Of a stretch of 64,000 bases of DNA, positions 11,336-20,420 are shown piece by piece. The stretch comes from Brevundimonas sp. (GTDB lineage: Bacteria > Pseudomonadota > Alphaproteobacteria > Caulobacterales > Caulobacteraceae): positions 124,001-188,000 of the forward strand of contig NZ_JAQSDK010000037.1 in the NCBI RefSeq assembly GCF_029945885.1, written 5' to 3'. Below the pieces are notes generated by a model that searched no databases, had not been told where the DNA came from, and saw nothing but the letters and a program-made list of their open reading frames with translations. The position numbers were made by a program, and so were the translations under genes. How positions within the stretch are numbered: position 1 is the stretch's first letter; each line of letters starts with the position of its first letter.

Positions 11336-13297
11336 TCAGTCGATCGACCGCAACCAGACCTGGAGCATCAGCACCGACCAGAGTGAGGTCGACCAGTCAT
11401 GGCGACCGGCGAGATGCTCCCGCCAGCGCATCCGCACCGGAACCGGATCCAGCAGGTCACTGTCCCTGAGGCTCTGCTCTGACAGCAGGTCCTCGGCCCA
11501 GTCGCGCAGTTCGTGCCGCAGCCACTTCCCGACCGGGATACCGAACCCGGCCTTGGGCCGTTCGATCAATTCCGGCGGCACGTGCTGGTACAGGATACGC
11601 CGGAGAATATTCTTGCTCGGTCGTCCCGTCGCGCCCCGGTCCGGGATCCGCCAGGCCGATGCCACCAGGCGGTGATCCAGCATCGGCACCCGGGTCTCCA
11701 GACCGACACTCATCGCCGCCCGGTCCACCTTGCACAGGATGTCGGCCGGCAGATAGGAGGTCGCGTCCCAGTAGAGCATGGACTCGAACGCCCCCGGCGA
11801 CAGGCCGGGATCTTCCGGCTGGGCCCGGCGGTCGTCCAGGCCGCCGGCACCGGGGACGATCGCCTTCACGGCCGCCCACTCGTCCAGATACAGGAAATAG
11901 ACGTCTTCCAGGGAATTGCAGGTCTTCAGCAGGTGGGCCAGCTTGGCGGCCGGATTGCCCGCCGCCCGACGCTGTGACCGCACCCCGTGCAGTGCCAGAT
12001 TGGCCAGGCCGGACGGCATCGCGTCCAGAAGCCCGCCCGCCGCGTGCCGCAGGGGGGCGGGGATCGCTGACAGACGGTTCCATCGCCCGAACGCCCCCGC
12101 ATAGCGGTCATAGCCGCCGAACAGTTCGTCGCCGCCGTCTCCGGACAGGGACACGGTCACACTCTGCCGCGCCAGGTTCGAGACGATCGCCGTCGGGATC
12201 TGCGAGGAATCGGCGAACGGCTCGGAATAGATCTGCGGCAGGCGGCTGATCGTGTCGACGACATCAGCCGGCCGGATGATCAACTCCTGATGCTCGGTTC
12301 CCAGATGGTCCGCGACGGCCCGCGCAAAGCGGGACTCATCCATGGCCTGGTCCTCGAAGCCGATGGTGAAGGTCTTTACCCGACTGCCGACCACCTGGCT
12401 CATCAGGGCGACCACGGTCGAGGAATCGACCCCGCCGGACAGAAAGGCCCCGACCGGGACGTCCGCCACCGACTGCAGGCGAAGGGCGTCCACCAGGTTT
12501 TCCTGGATGGTTTCGAACGCCTGCTCCTCGTCGTCGAACGGATTGCGGCGTCCCGCCTCCGCCACCTCGGCCAGCGACCAGAAGCGCTCCAGCTTCATCC
12601 CCGGTCCCGTCGTCGGGGCGAAAGGCGCGCTGGCCGGACGGTGCTCCAGCACCCCGGCGTTGACCGTCATCATGCAGCCGGGCTGCAATTTGTAGATGTC
12701 GCGAAAGATCGAATACGGCGGCGACAGATAGTTGCGGCGCAGATACAGGGCCACCGCGTCCCGGTCGATCCGTTTCTCGAAACCGGGATGGCGGCGCAGG
12801 GCGTGGATCTCGGACCCGAAGACGAGGTCGCCGCCGATCCAGCCATAGTAGAGCGGCTTTTCGCCGAGACGATCACGGACCAGGGTCAGCTGGCGATCCT
12901 GCCGGTCCCACAGGGCGATGACGAACATGCCGACGGCCCTGGCCAGGGTAGCCTTTACGCCCCAGCGCGCGAAGGCCGCCAGCAGGGTCTCGGTATCCGA
13001 CCGCCCCTGCCAGGGGATGGTCCCCGTGCTTTCGAGTTCCCTGCGGATCTCGAGATGATTGTAGATTTCACCGTTGAAGCTCAGCTGATAGCGGCCGCAG
13101 TGCGAGGCCATGGGCTGGGCCCCGGCCGGCGAGAGCTCGAGGACCGCCAGACGCCGGTGGCCGAGACCGATCCCTGCGTCGGAATCGATCCAGACCCCTT
13201 CGGCATCGGGACCGCGATGTTCCAGGCTGTTCGCCATGGACCGGACCAGGCGCTCGTCAACGGGCCGCGCGCTGAGAATGCCGACAACACCGCACAT
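11336..13297 (-). CDS. Asparagine synthase-like glutamine amidotransferase (AsnB family), copy 1
   Basis: A 653-residue two-domain protein. Catalytic Cys2 of the class II glutaminase follows the initiator Met (MCGVVG), with LEHRGPD and the SFNGEIYNH loop. The synthetase domain carries the PP-loop SGGVDSS near 286-292 and SLSGDGGDELFGGYDRY. Such enzymes move ammonia from glutamine to a carboxylate activated by ATP. In polysaccharide loci, relatives (WbpS type) are thought to amidate uronic acids rather than make asparagine. A second member lies at 25.5-27.5 kb. The gene faces away from the low-GC island, with a 215-bp AT-rich region upstream. Confidence 0.85.
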   Translation of the reverse strand: MCGVVGILSARPVDERLVRSMANSLEHRGPDAEGVWIDSDAGIGLGHRRLAVLELSPAGAQPMASHCGRYQLSFNGEIYNHLEIRRELESTGTIPWQGRSDTETLLAAFARWGVKATLARAVGMFVIALWDRQDRQLTLVRDRLGEKPLYYGWIGGDLVFGSEIHALRRHPGFEKRIDRDAVALYLRRNYLSPPYSIFRDIYKLQPGCMMTVNAGVLEHRPASAPFAPTTGPGMKLERFWSLAEVAEAGRRNPFDDEEQAFETIQENLVDALRLQSVADVPVGAFLSGGVDSSTVVALMSQVVGSRVKTFTIGFEDQAMDESRFARAVADHLGTEHQELIIRPADVVDTISRLPQIYSEPFADSSQIPTAIVSNLARQSVTVSLSGDGGDELFGGYDRYAGAFGRWNRLSAIPAPLRHAAGGLLDAMPSGLANLALHGVRSQRRAAGNPAAKLAHLLKTCNSLEDVYFLYLDEWAAVKAIVPGAGGLDDRRAQPEDPGLSPGAFESMLYWDATSYLPADILCKVDRAAMSVGLETRVPMLDHRLVASAWRIPDRGATGRPSKNILRRILYQHVPPELIERPKAGFGIPVGKWLRHELRDWAEDLLSEQSLRDSDLLDPVPVRMRWREHLAGRHDWSTSLWSVLMLQVWLRSID

Positions 13298-13512
13298 CTG
13301 GGAAGGCTACCGGAATTCTTCAGGGGAAGGGACGCGCACCGAAGAAACTTCGATTCCTGAATCGAAGGCCAGCCTCCTCAAGCGCACGAATCCCGTACAA
13401 CAAGTTTTTTGACTTGGCAATTCGGCAATTTTCTTTCCCTACACCCCTGTTATTGAAGATATATTGCGGAGATCGCCCAAGTAAAAGTTGTGGCGACCTA
13501 GCGGACATCACG

Positions 13513-14273
13513 TCAACCCCGGGTTCCGCAGGCGACCCAATACGGCACGCCAACGCTGAACCGCACATCCACCAGGCCGGCATCGGCCATCATGGCGGCA
13601 ATCCGGGCGCGACTGAAGCGTTGCTCAAGGCGGGTCCCGAAGCGGTCGAGGGCATCGGTCTTCATGCTGTAGAAGCTGTTGTGACGATAGGCGCTCAGCG
13701 GCAATCCCTCGACACGGATCCCCAGCCGTTCGGCCAGGGCCGCTCCGCGAGCCAGGGGCCAGTAGACGAGGACGGCGATTCCGGTGGTGACCGCCCGGCG
13801 CAATCCGAACGGAAGGCGCGAGATGACGACCCGGCCCAGGTCAGTGACGCGCCAGAGCGCGCGGAACCAGCCGGGACGATTGTCGAAGGCATAGTAGACA
13901 TAGACCAGCAACGGCGCCCCCGGCTTCAGCTTGCGAACGCAGTCACGCATCGCCGCCGCCGCATCGGGAATGTGGTGCAGGACCCCGAGCGCGTAGCCCA
14001 GCGCCCTGAACCGCAGCCAAGATCAAACCCCTCCGCCGTGGCCGGCAGGGCGTCGAACGGAAATATCGAAAAATAGCGATCAAACATCGCCTGCCATTCC
14101 GGCTCGCCCAGCTCCGTCTGATCGTAGGCGTCCCATTCCTCGCCGAAGGCCGCGACGGTTTTCGGGTCGATATTCCCGGGTCGACCAGGCCCCTCCCCGC
14201 ACGGCTGAACACTGCGGGCCTGATCTGGATCCGCAGGTCTGCGGGTCCACACGGCCCTAGGTGAATCCGTCAA
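13513..14273 (-). pseudogene. Class I SAM methyltransferase broken by an internal deletion with frameshift
   Basis: Two minus-strand frames together encode one methyltransferase. The upstream frame (to ~14273) ends in DPKTVAAFGEEWDAYDQ...EGFDLGCGSGRWA, the SAM motif I. At about 13995-14008 the protein continues in a different frame as YALGVLHHIPDAAAAMRDCV, then LKPGAPLLVYVYYAFDNRP and on to the stop at 13513. In this family about 50 residues normally separate the two blocks; here they abut, so roughly 150 bp is missing and the frame is shifted. The short GCGCTGGGC/ACGCGCTCGGG similarity at the joint suggests deletion between short repeats (inference). Its upstream end overlaps the nucleotidyltransferase stop by 17 bp, so it was the last gene of that operon. 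Confidence 0.75.
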
Positions 14274-14979
14274 GGTCAGACAACTGGTTGAGCGAAATCA
14301 GATCGAGGTCAGTCGCGACCGGGAGGGCCTCGACCGGCAGGCCTGCCGCAGACAGGTGGCGGACAATATACAGAAAGCCATGCTCGAGACCGCGCCCGCC
14401 AAGCCGGTCCGGCAGGGGTTGCCGTAACAGGTCGAACACGGGTGCCTTGTCGAACACGAACACGCCGATATCCCGCTCACCGACCGTCGGCTCGAGTCCG
14501 GCCTCACGGGTTTCAACCAGGTCGGTCACCCGCCCCGCCGGATCACGCGTGACCCTTGTATAGGCCCGGTCGACACAACGGGTCGGGAAGGCCAGCGTCG
14601 CCCCGCCTTCGGCGGCCCGCACCGTGGCGGCCAGGGTCTCCGGCTGGATGAATGGCAGATCGCCCCAGATCAGGATCAGCCGATCGACCTCCGAGGCTCC
14701 CGGCGCGGTATCGAATCTCAAAACCGCATCGCCCATACCGCGGGGCTCGTCCTGCTCGATCAGATTGGCCCGCCGTCCGGCCCCGGACAGGCAGGCCTCG
14801 ATCAGCGGCCGCCCCGACGGACTCACCACCACAGTCGGTTCCGGATCATAGGGGGCCAGCAGGTCGAGAATCCGCAACAGGATGGGTCGTCCCTGCACCG
14901 GATGAAGCGTTTTGGGATAGGGCAGGCCGGCGCGGGTGCCCGCCCCGGCCGCCACGACCAGCGCCTTGCATCTAGACAT
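14257..14979 (-). CDS. Sugar-phosphate-type nucleotidyltransferase (GlmU N-terminal-like)
   Basis: A cytosolic protein of about 240 residues. The N-terminus MSRCKALVVAAGAGTRAG followed by PYPKTLHPVQGRPIL is the nucleotide-binding signature of NTP_transferase enzymes; RGMGDAVLRF and IWGDLPFI supply the base- and metal-binding positions expected in GlmU/CTP-transferase folds. It should form an NDP- or CMP-activated metabolite from a phosphorylated or acidic substrate that cannot be named. ATG 14979 overlaps the previous stop by 8 nt; a second ATG at 14988 is possible. It is the fourth gene of the operon with a CofD/YvcK-like transferase, HAD phosphatase and GT2. Confidence 0.8.
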   Translation of the reverse strand: MSRCKALVVAAGAGTRAGLPYPKTLHPVQGRPILLRILDLLAPYDPEPTVVVSPSGRPLIEACLSGAGRRANLIEQDEPRGMGDAVLRFDTAPGASEVDRLILIWGDLPFIQPETLAATVRAAEGGATLAFPTRCVDRAYTRVTRDPAGRVTDLVETREAGLEPTVGERDIGVFVFDKAPVFDLLRQPLPDRLGGRGLEHGFLYIVRHLSAAGLPVEALPVATDLDLISLNQLSDLDGFT

Positions 14980-15874
14980 GAAGATCATCCCCGACCTGTC
15001 CGCGGAAACCACGCGCGATCGCCTTCCACAACACCCGTCGTTGCGCGCCGACGGTCATGGAAAACAGGCTCTTCCAGCCGCTGCGTGCCCGAAGCCGCGC
15101 CAGGCCCACTCCGACGGTCAGGATGCTCCTGAGCAGCGGTTTGTTGAAATACAGCCGGTTCAGGATGAGGGTATTCTTCACATAGTAGTAGAGCCGGAAT
15201 TCGTTGATCGGCCGCCGCGTGACGTCCGGGTGGTAGTGTTTCGCGTCCAGGTGGGACACGACCGGCCCCCAGGCGGACAGCCGCATGAAATAGTCGACCT
15301 CGTCGCCAAAGAAGAAATAGCGGGTCTCGACATTGCCCACGGCCCGCGCCGCGACACAGGATACCAGCGCCCCGTTGAACAGATGGGCGAACGGATAGAT
15401 GCCGTCCTTCGCCTGCGCCTGCAGCCCGGCCAGGGTGGGGGTCTTGCGTGGCCAGGCGAAGATCGCCGGCTGCCCGTCCCGGTCCAGCCGCGGAAAGGGA
15501 AAGACGAAATGGGTCGGACGATCCTCCTGCAGGACCACCGAAGAAATGCAGGCCCTGTCCGGGGTAAGGTTGTCGGCAAGAATCGCCAGCGCACCGGGGT
15601 CCGGACAACCGTCATCATCCATGAGCCAGACCGCGTCGAACCCGTTCTCGAGCGCATGGGCGATGGCGCGGCTCCAGCCTCCGGCGGAGCCGACATTGTC
15701 CTGGGTCAGGACATCGACGTTCCGGGCGGCGAGGCGCGCGACGGTGTCGTCGGTGCTGCCGTTGTTGATCACCAGCAGGGCGTCGACCGGCCGGGATTGC
15801 GCACGAACGCCGTCGACACACCGCTCCAGCAGGTCGATCCGGTTGTAGGTGACGATACAGGCCAGGACTTTCAG
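14972..15874 (-). CDS. Glycosyltransferase family 2 with probable CTG start codon
   Basis: A GT-A transferase. Counting from a GTG at 15772 the protein would lack its first beta strand and begin inside the nucleotide-binding fold (INNGSTDDT). The same frame stays open upstream and encodes LKVLACIVTYNRIDLLERC, exactly the canonical GT2 start with a CTG in the Met position (15874-15872). AAGGAG (15888-15883) lies 8 nt before that CTG, and the CTG overlaps the TGA of the HAD gene. I therefore give 300 residues. Acceptor/metal motifs: NVGSAGGWSRAI, WLMDDDGCPDP (DxD) and FFGDEVDYFMRL. The composition resembles rhamnosyl/galactofuranosyl-type GT2 enzymes; specificity is unknown. Confidence 0.8.
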   Translation of the reverse strand: MKVLACIVTYNRIDLLERCVDGVRAQSRPVDALLVINNGSTDDTVARLAARNVDVLTQDNVGSAGGWSRAIAHALENGFDAVWLMDDDGCPDPGALAILADNLTPDRACISSVVLQEDRPTHFVFPFPRLDRDGQPAIFAWPRKTPTLAGLQAQAKDGIYPFAHLFNGALVSCVAARAVGNVETRYFFFGDEVDYFMRLSAWGPVVSHLDAKHYHPDVTRRPINEFRLYYYVKNTLILNRLYFNKPLLRSILTVGVGLARLRARSGWKSLFSMTVGAQRRVLWKAIARGFRGQVGDDLHV

Positions 15875-16545
15875 GCGACCGTCTCCTTCAGCGAGCGAAC
15901 CAGGGCAGGCCAGGCGCAGACCGCGAGGGCGTCCGCATCCAGGGCCACGCCCTGCGCTTCCGGGTCAATGCGGATCGCGTCGATCCCCGCCGCGCGGGCC
16001 GAGGCCAGTCCGCTGGGGGAGTCTTCGAAGATCAGGGCGTCGACGGGGGTGACCCCCGCCAGGTCCAGCACCCGCAGGAAGGGCTCCGGCTCCGGCTTGC
16101 CGCGCGTGACATCCTCGCCGCAGACGACCGGATCGAACCTGTCCGCCAGGGCCATGGTGCGCAGCGACTGGTTCACCGTGCCCCTGGATCCTGATGAGCA
16201 GACAGCCAAACGGGCCCAGGAAACCGAATCCAGGAAGGCGACCAGTCCCGGAAAGGGTGACAGGTCCCGCGACAGGATCTCACGGGCGATCACCCGCTTG
16301 CGCCGGGCAAGGTCGTCCATCACCACCGCGTCGAGTTGCGTCTGGTTGGCGGCAACGATCCGGGCCAGGGCCGCCTCGGTGGTCATTCCGGCGATGTCGG
16401 CATAGCGGAACGCCAGACCCAGCGGGTCGAGAACCTCGGCAAAGGCCCGCTCATGGGCGGTGCCGGTATCAGCCAGGGTGCCGTCCAGATCGAAGATCAA
16501 CAGCCGCCGCGAACGCAGGGATTGCGCCAGCCCTGCAGGCGTCAT
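15871..16545 (-). CDS. HAD-superfamily phosphatase (beta-phosphoglucomutase-like)
   Basis: A 224-residue cytosolic hydrolase. The nucleophile motif FDLDGTLAD is at 18-26 (Asp19/Asp21), motif II is CSSGSRG (~115), the motif III lysine is in RGKPEPEPF (~150) and the acidic motif IV is EDSPSG (~173). A helical cap between motifs I and II places it in subfamily I (PGMB/phosphatase type). It overlaps the CofD-like stop by 4 nt (ATGA) and ends in the CTGA overlap with the GT2, so it is translationally coupled to both. It probably dephosphorylates the intermediate made or used by its neighbours (inference). Confidence 0.85.
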   Translation of the reverse strand: MTPAGLAQSLRSRRLLIFDLDGTLADTGTAHERAFAEVLDPLGLAFRYADIAGMTTEAALARIVAANQTQLDAVVMDDLARRKRVIAREILSRDLSPFPGLVAFLDSVSWARLAVCSSGSRGTVNQSLRTMALADRFDPVVCGEDVTRGKPEPEPFLRVLDLAGVTPVDALIFEDSPSGLASARAAGIDAIRIDPEAQGVALDADALAVCAWPALVRSLKETVA

Positions 16546-17759
16546 CGGCTGAAGCCGCCTTCATCATACAGGGCCAGGATGGTGCCGGTGACCCGACTGC
16601 CGTCGTGTTTGCCTGGCGACGCCTCGGACTCGAAGGCGTCGACGATGCGGCGCACGGGGATGTCGGCGAAACGGTCGACGTCATCCTCGACATAGCTCTC
16701 GTCGGCCTTCAGGCGGCTCTTGTTGATGAGCACGGCGGAGAAGAGATCGCGCATCGGATAGTCCCGGCTGTCCGGCCGGCACAGATGGCGGTGCGCGCCG
16801 AGAATATAGTCCGACGACAGGTAGCTGGGGGTCTCGTAATCAGCCCCGATATTGGTCACGAACACCTTCAGAGCCGTACGGTTGGCCGCGATGGTCTCGG
16901 CCACGCCCCGGGACATATAGGTCGGATACAGGGAACTGTGCTGGGTGCCGGCGGAATAGATGATGATATCCGCCTGCTGCAGCGCCAGGACGACGCCGGG
17001 CGAGGCCATCACCGCGGTGTGGTGACGGTCCAGGAAATGCTTTTTCTCATCCAGCGACAGGCGTTCGAACGCGGTGCGGTCCAGGGTTCCATCGAGCAGA
17101 TAGAGGCCGTCGATCCGGACATTCGATCGCAGTTCGACAATCTCGGCCTCCGAGTAGAGCATTTCGCCATTGGCGCGCAGCGCCGTCAGCCACTTGTTCT
17201 CGACGCTGTTGGGCAGGACGGTGCCGCGCAGGCGGAACAGTCGATCGAAGGCCCGGGTCGTGACCTCCATATCCCGGCCACAGGCGAGAAAGGCACCGGC
17301 GTAAAGACAGTTCATCAGGGCGCAGTCGCCGAACTCGAACGTCAGTCCCCGTGCCTTCTGGATGACCTCCAGGCCGTCGACGAACTCGCCCACGAATCGC
17401 TGCAGCGCGCTGCGCACCGCGCCACTCTCGATCTCGATACCGGCGATCGTGTCCCCGCCGGTCGCGAACCGGCGCATATCGGCCAGGCAGGCGGCCGCAT
17501 CCTGGCCGACCGGGTAGCGGTAGGCGAACAGGGCCTGGCTGGCGTCCCGGTGCGGGTCGTCCACGGGCAGCATCAGTTCCTGCACCTTGCGCAGGTCCGA
17601 CGGGCCGAGCATGTCGAACACGCGGCGGATTTCCCCGGTCGACTTTCCGTCGTCATAGGCATTGACGACCGAGGTGACCGACAGCCCCTGACGATCCAGC
17701 AGCGCCGGGATCAGCGAGGCGGCCCCGCGACCTCCATTGATGACGACAACGTTCAACAT
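16542..17759 (-). CDS. CofD/YvcK-family protein (2-phospho-L-lactate transferase-like)
   Basis: A 405-residue protein. The start VVVINGGRGAASLIPALL and VNAYDDGKSTGEIRR (32-46), then LGPSDLRK and the CALMNCLYAGAF block, match the CofD-like fold shared by CofD/FbiA (transfers a phospho-hydroxyacid to the F420 precursor) and YvcK (UDP-sugar-binding factor). The usual GPGSxYTSxxP loop is replaced by YSAGTQHSSLYPTY (~266-280), still aligned. No F420 ring-synthesis genes are nearby; instead it heads an overlapping operon with a HAD phosphatase, GT2 and nucleotidyltransferase in a polysaccharide locus. A role in making or transferring an unusual phosphorylated substituent is plausible but unproven. 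Confidence 0.75.
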   Translation of the reverse strand: MLNVVVINGGRGAASLIPALLDRQGLSVTSVVNAYDDGKSTGEIRRVFDMLGPSDLRKVQELMLPVDDPHRDASQALFAYRYPVGQDAAACLADMRRFATGGDTIAGIEIESGAVRSALQRFVGEFVDGLEVIQKARGLTFEFGDCALMNCLYAGAFLACGRDMEVTTRAFDRLFRLRGTVLPNSVENKWLTALRANGEMLYSEAEIVELRSNVRIDGLYLLDGTLDRTAFERLSLDEKKHFLDRHHTAVMASPGVVLALQQADIIIYSAGTQHSSLYPTYMSRGVAETIAANRTALKVFVTNIGADYETPSYLSSDYILGAHRHLCRPDSRDYPMRDLFSAVLINKSRLKADESYVEDDVDRFADIPVRRIVDAFESEASPGKHDGSRVTGTILALYDEGGFSR

Positions 17760-17914
17760 CGCTCAATTCCACCCAGGATCGCCGTCTGCAGACGAACGTG
17801 ACAACAGGCCGGATCGGGCCATGATTCCCGAGCGTTGACGCGCATAGCGACAAGGGCGGAATTGGTCAGTCGCGACGACGACGTCCCGGACCCTCACTGC
17901 ACACGCCACGCTCG

Positions 17915-19138
17915 TCAGACGCTCGCCGGCACCTCACCGAGGGCATCATAGACAGCCTGATAGCGTTTCACACCCTCTTCCAGAGAGTAACCCCAACTCG
18001 CATCCCTGATCCTGCCGTCTTCGCGGCCGTCGCGCCGTTCCAGGACCGAGACAAGCGCCGCCCGGAGCGTCGCCGGCTCGAAATCCTCGACCACCACCGA
18101 GCCGTTGGCATCCGGCGACAACAGGATGTCCAGATCACCGACTCCCGTGTTGGCGACAACCGGCACATTGCAGGCCAGAAGCTCCGCCAGCTTGGTCGGC
18201 GAACACCCTTCCTTGTGCACAGGATTGATGAAGACCACCGACAGGCTGGCCAGCGCGATATAGGCCGGCACGTCGTCGCGTCCCGAGTTGGCAAACCGGA
18301 TGCTGTCGGCGGGCAGGCCGGCGGCCGTGGCGGCATCCCGGACCAGCGGCTCACCGTTGTTGGAGAGGAACAGCATCACCGCATCCGGCCGAAGCGCCCG
18401 CAGCTGACCGAACAGGGCGATCATCCGGTTCAGCAGATAGTCCGGACCCAGACTTCCGAGGTAGAGCAGGACCGTGCTCCCGGCCGGCATGGCCAGTCCG
18501 GTGCGCAGGACCGCGGACCGGGCCGTCACGGCCTCGTCGACCCGAAAATGCGCGAAATCCGCGCAACAGGGGATCACGGTATAGACATTGTGGCCGCGTG
18601 CGGCGGTTTCAGGATAGCGCGCCTGCAGCAGCTCAACGGCTCGCCGGGTCAGGGCGACGATCTGATCGGACTGCCGGATCAGGCCGGGCTCGAACCGCTT
18701 GAGAATTCGATACACCCAGGGGAAGCGTCCCCGGTCGATGCGGACGTCAAGCCAGAAGTCGCGGAAATCCAGCAGCAGGCGGGCCCCGAACCGGTGCTTG
18801 AGCCTTTGACCGACGAACCCGGCCAGATGTCCGCGGCAATGGAGGACGGACACCGGTTCCCGGCGCACGATCTGCCCGGCCGCCCGGTAGAGCAGCCACA
18901 GGACCCAGGCCGTCGAGATGACCGGCGGCCGGTTGTAATAGGGCACGATGGTCCAGCGCACCCCGGCCTGGTCGAACAGAGTCCGGTAGCGTGAGATCAA
19001 TGCCTCCCGGCCCGGCTTTTCGGCACTCAGGACATGGATGTCATGACCCAGGTCCGCGAGCCCCAGGATGTAGGGCGCGAGTTGCGACTGACCAATGTGG
19101 TCAGTGATGCCGTCCTGGGTGATGTGAAGTACCGTCAT
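17915..19138 (-). CDS. Glycosyltransferase family 4
   Basis: A 407-residue GT-B enzyme. The N-terminal acceptor domain begins MTVLHITQDGITDHIGQSQ and has LLLDFRDFWLDVRID and a basic/hydrophobic patch suited to membrane association. The C-terminal domain has VLLYLGSLGPDYLL and HKEGCSPTKLAELLACNVPVV, which holds the EX7E-type donor-binding residues. Donor sugar unknown. It lies 155 bp upstream of the CofD-like operon and 35 bp after the next minus-strand glycosyltransferase, so it may be co-transcribed with the flippase and GT4 genes above it. Confidence 0.85.
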   Translation of the reverse strand: MTVLHITQDGITDHIGQSQLAPYILGLADLGHDIHVLSAEKPGREALISRYRTLFDQAGVRWTIVPYYNRPPVISTAWVLWLLYRAAGQIVRREPVSVLHCRGHLAGFVGQRLKHRFGARLLLDFRDFWLDVRIDRGRFPWVYRILKRFEPGLIRQSDQIVALTRRAVELLQARYPETAARGHNVYTVIPCCADFAHFRVDEAVTARSAVLRTGLAMPAGSTVLLYLGSLGPDYLLNRMIALFGQLRALRPDAVMLFLSNNGEPLVRDAATAAGLPADSIRFANSGRDDVPAYIALASLSVVFINPVHKEGCSPTKLAELLACNVPVVANTGVGDLDILLSPDANGSVVVEDFEPATLRAALVSVLERRDGREDGRIRDASWGYSLEEGVKRYQAVYDALGEVPASV

Positions 19139-19173
19139 TCACTCTCGTCTCGTCAGCGGGGGAACGGGCGCTT

Positions 19174-20325
19174 TCAGGCGCGAGGTTCGGGAAAGAGCAG
19201 ATCAAGATAGCGGGCCGCCGCGATGGCGGGGGTGAAGTCGCCTGCGCGTCGGATCCGGCTTTCGCGATCCCCGGGGGCGTCCAGGGTGCTGATCATCGCC
19301 GCGGCCAGCGCCTCGGCGTCGCCGCACGGACACAGGGTGCCGAACCGGCCATGGTCGAGGATTTCGGCGGGGCCGCTGGGACAGTCGGTGCTGACCACGG
19401 GCAGTCCGTGCCCGAGCGCCTCGACCACCACATTGCCGAACCCCTCATAGTCGGACGAGAGCACGAACAGGTCAGCCGACTGGTACCAGGGGGCCGGGTC
19501 CGCCTGGAAACCCGCCAGGGTCACGCGATCCGTCAGCCCTTCAGACGCGATCAGGGCCTCGATCTCCGCCTGCATCGGCCCCTGGCCCAGCAGGACCAGA
19601 TGGGCATCGCGCTGCCGGACCAGGCGAGCGAAGGCCCGGATCAACAGCAGGGGATTTTTCTGCGGCTTGAAGGAGCCCACGGACAGAATTCGCGATCGAT
19701 CCGCCGGGCCCCAGTCCGGTCGCGGCGCGGTCTCGTCCGCCGCGCCGGGGCGGTGCACGCTGATCGGGTTGTAGATGACGTCGAACCGGTCGCGCGCCAG
19801 ACCCGAAAGCCGGGCCGTATCATCGGCCACCCCGCTGGAAACGGCGACGCGACTGTCCGCCCACGGATAGCCCAGCCACAGGCTGGCCCGCATCACCATC
19901 CGATGCACAGGGCCGCGGCAGGCGTAGGCATTGGACAGGGTGATATGGTCGGTCAGCATCAGCCGCGGCCGTGTGCCGCTCATCAGCCTGGCCAGAACGG
20001 CATAGATGGTGAGCGGCCACATGAAGGCGACCAGGGCGTCGGGTCGGGCATCGCGAAAATAGCGGACCAGGGCCGGGAGGGTCTGAACCAGCCGTCGGGT
20101 CTTGAGGTCGACGACCGTGAAGGGGTGCGCCTCATCAATCAGGTCTCCGCTCGCCCACGCCAGGACGATATCGACCTCATGGCCCCGGTCGACCAGGGCC
20201 CCGGCCAGATCCAGCGCGACGCGCTCGGCCCCGCCGCCCCCCAGCGAGGGCAGGAAGAGGGCAAGATGACGACCCGACCCCGGTTTCGTGACCGGGGCAG
20301 CCGGCAAGAGCTGGGATTCAGGCAA
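19174..20325 (-). CDS. Glycosyltransferase family 4
   Basis: A GT-B transferase with the FLPSLGGGGAERVALDLA N-terminal glycine-rich loop (GGGGAERV motif common in GalNAc/Gal transferases), RILSVGSFKPQKNPLLLIRAF at the start of the nucleotide domain and the donor motif SSDYEGFGNVVVEALGHGLPV. The frame runs back to a GTG at 20409, but the TTG at 20325 has GGAG 9 nt upstream and gives a normal N-terminus (about 383 residues); I prefer it. It follows the flippase gene on the same strand. Confidence 0.8.
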   Translation of the reverse strand: MPESQLLPAAPVTKPGSGRHLALFLPSLGGGGAERVALDLAGALVDRGHEVDIVLAWASGDLIDEAHPFTVVDLKTRRLVQTLPALVRYFRDARPDALVAFMWPLTIYAVLARLMSGTRPRLMLTDHITLSNAYACRGPVHRMVMRASLWLGYPWADSRVAVSSGVADDTARLSGLARDRFDVIYNPISVHRPGAADETAPRPDWGPADRSRILSVGSFKPQKNPLLLIRAFARLVRQRDAHLVLLGQGPMQAEIEALIASEGLTDRVTLAGFQADPAPWYQSADLFVLSSDYEGFGNVVVEALGHGLPVVSTDCPSGPAEILDHGRFGTLCPCGDAEALAAAMISTLDAPGDRESRIRRAGDFTPAIAAARYLDLLFPEPRA

Positions 20326-20420
20326 GGCAAACGACTCCAGGTGAGGATGGGGTCCGCGAACAGACCCGATCCGGTCCGGACCGCCGCCCCCGCAGGTGCC
20401 GCCGTGCACGCTCGACCACC

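Noticed and set aside
13405-13450. Tandem GGCAATT-type repeat and T-run upstream of asnB-like gene 1, considered as a terminator or promoter
   Set aside because: No stable stem precedes the T-run and no -35/-10 pair with correct spacing could be fixed on the minus strand.
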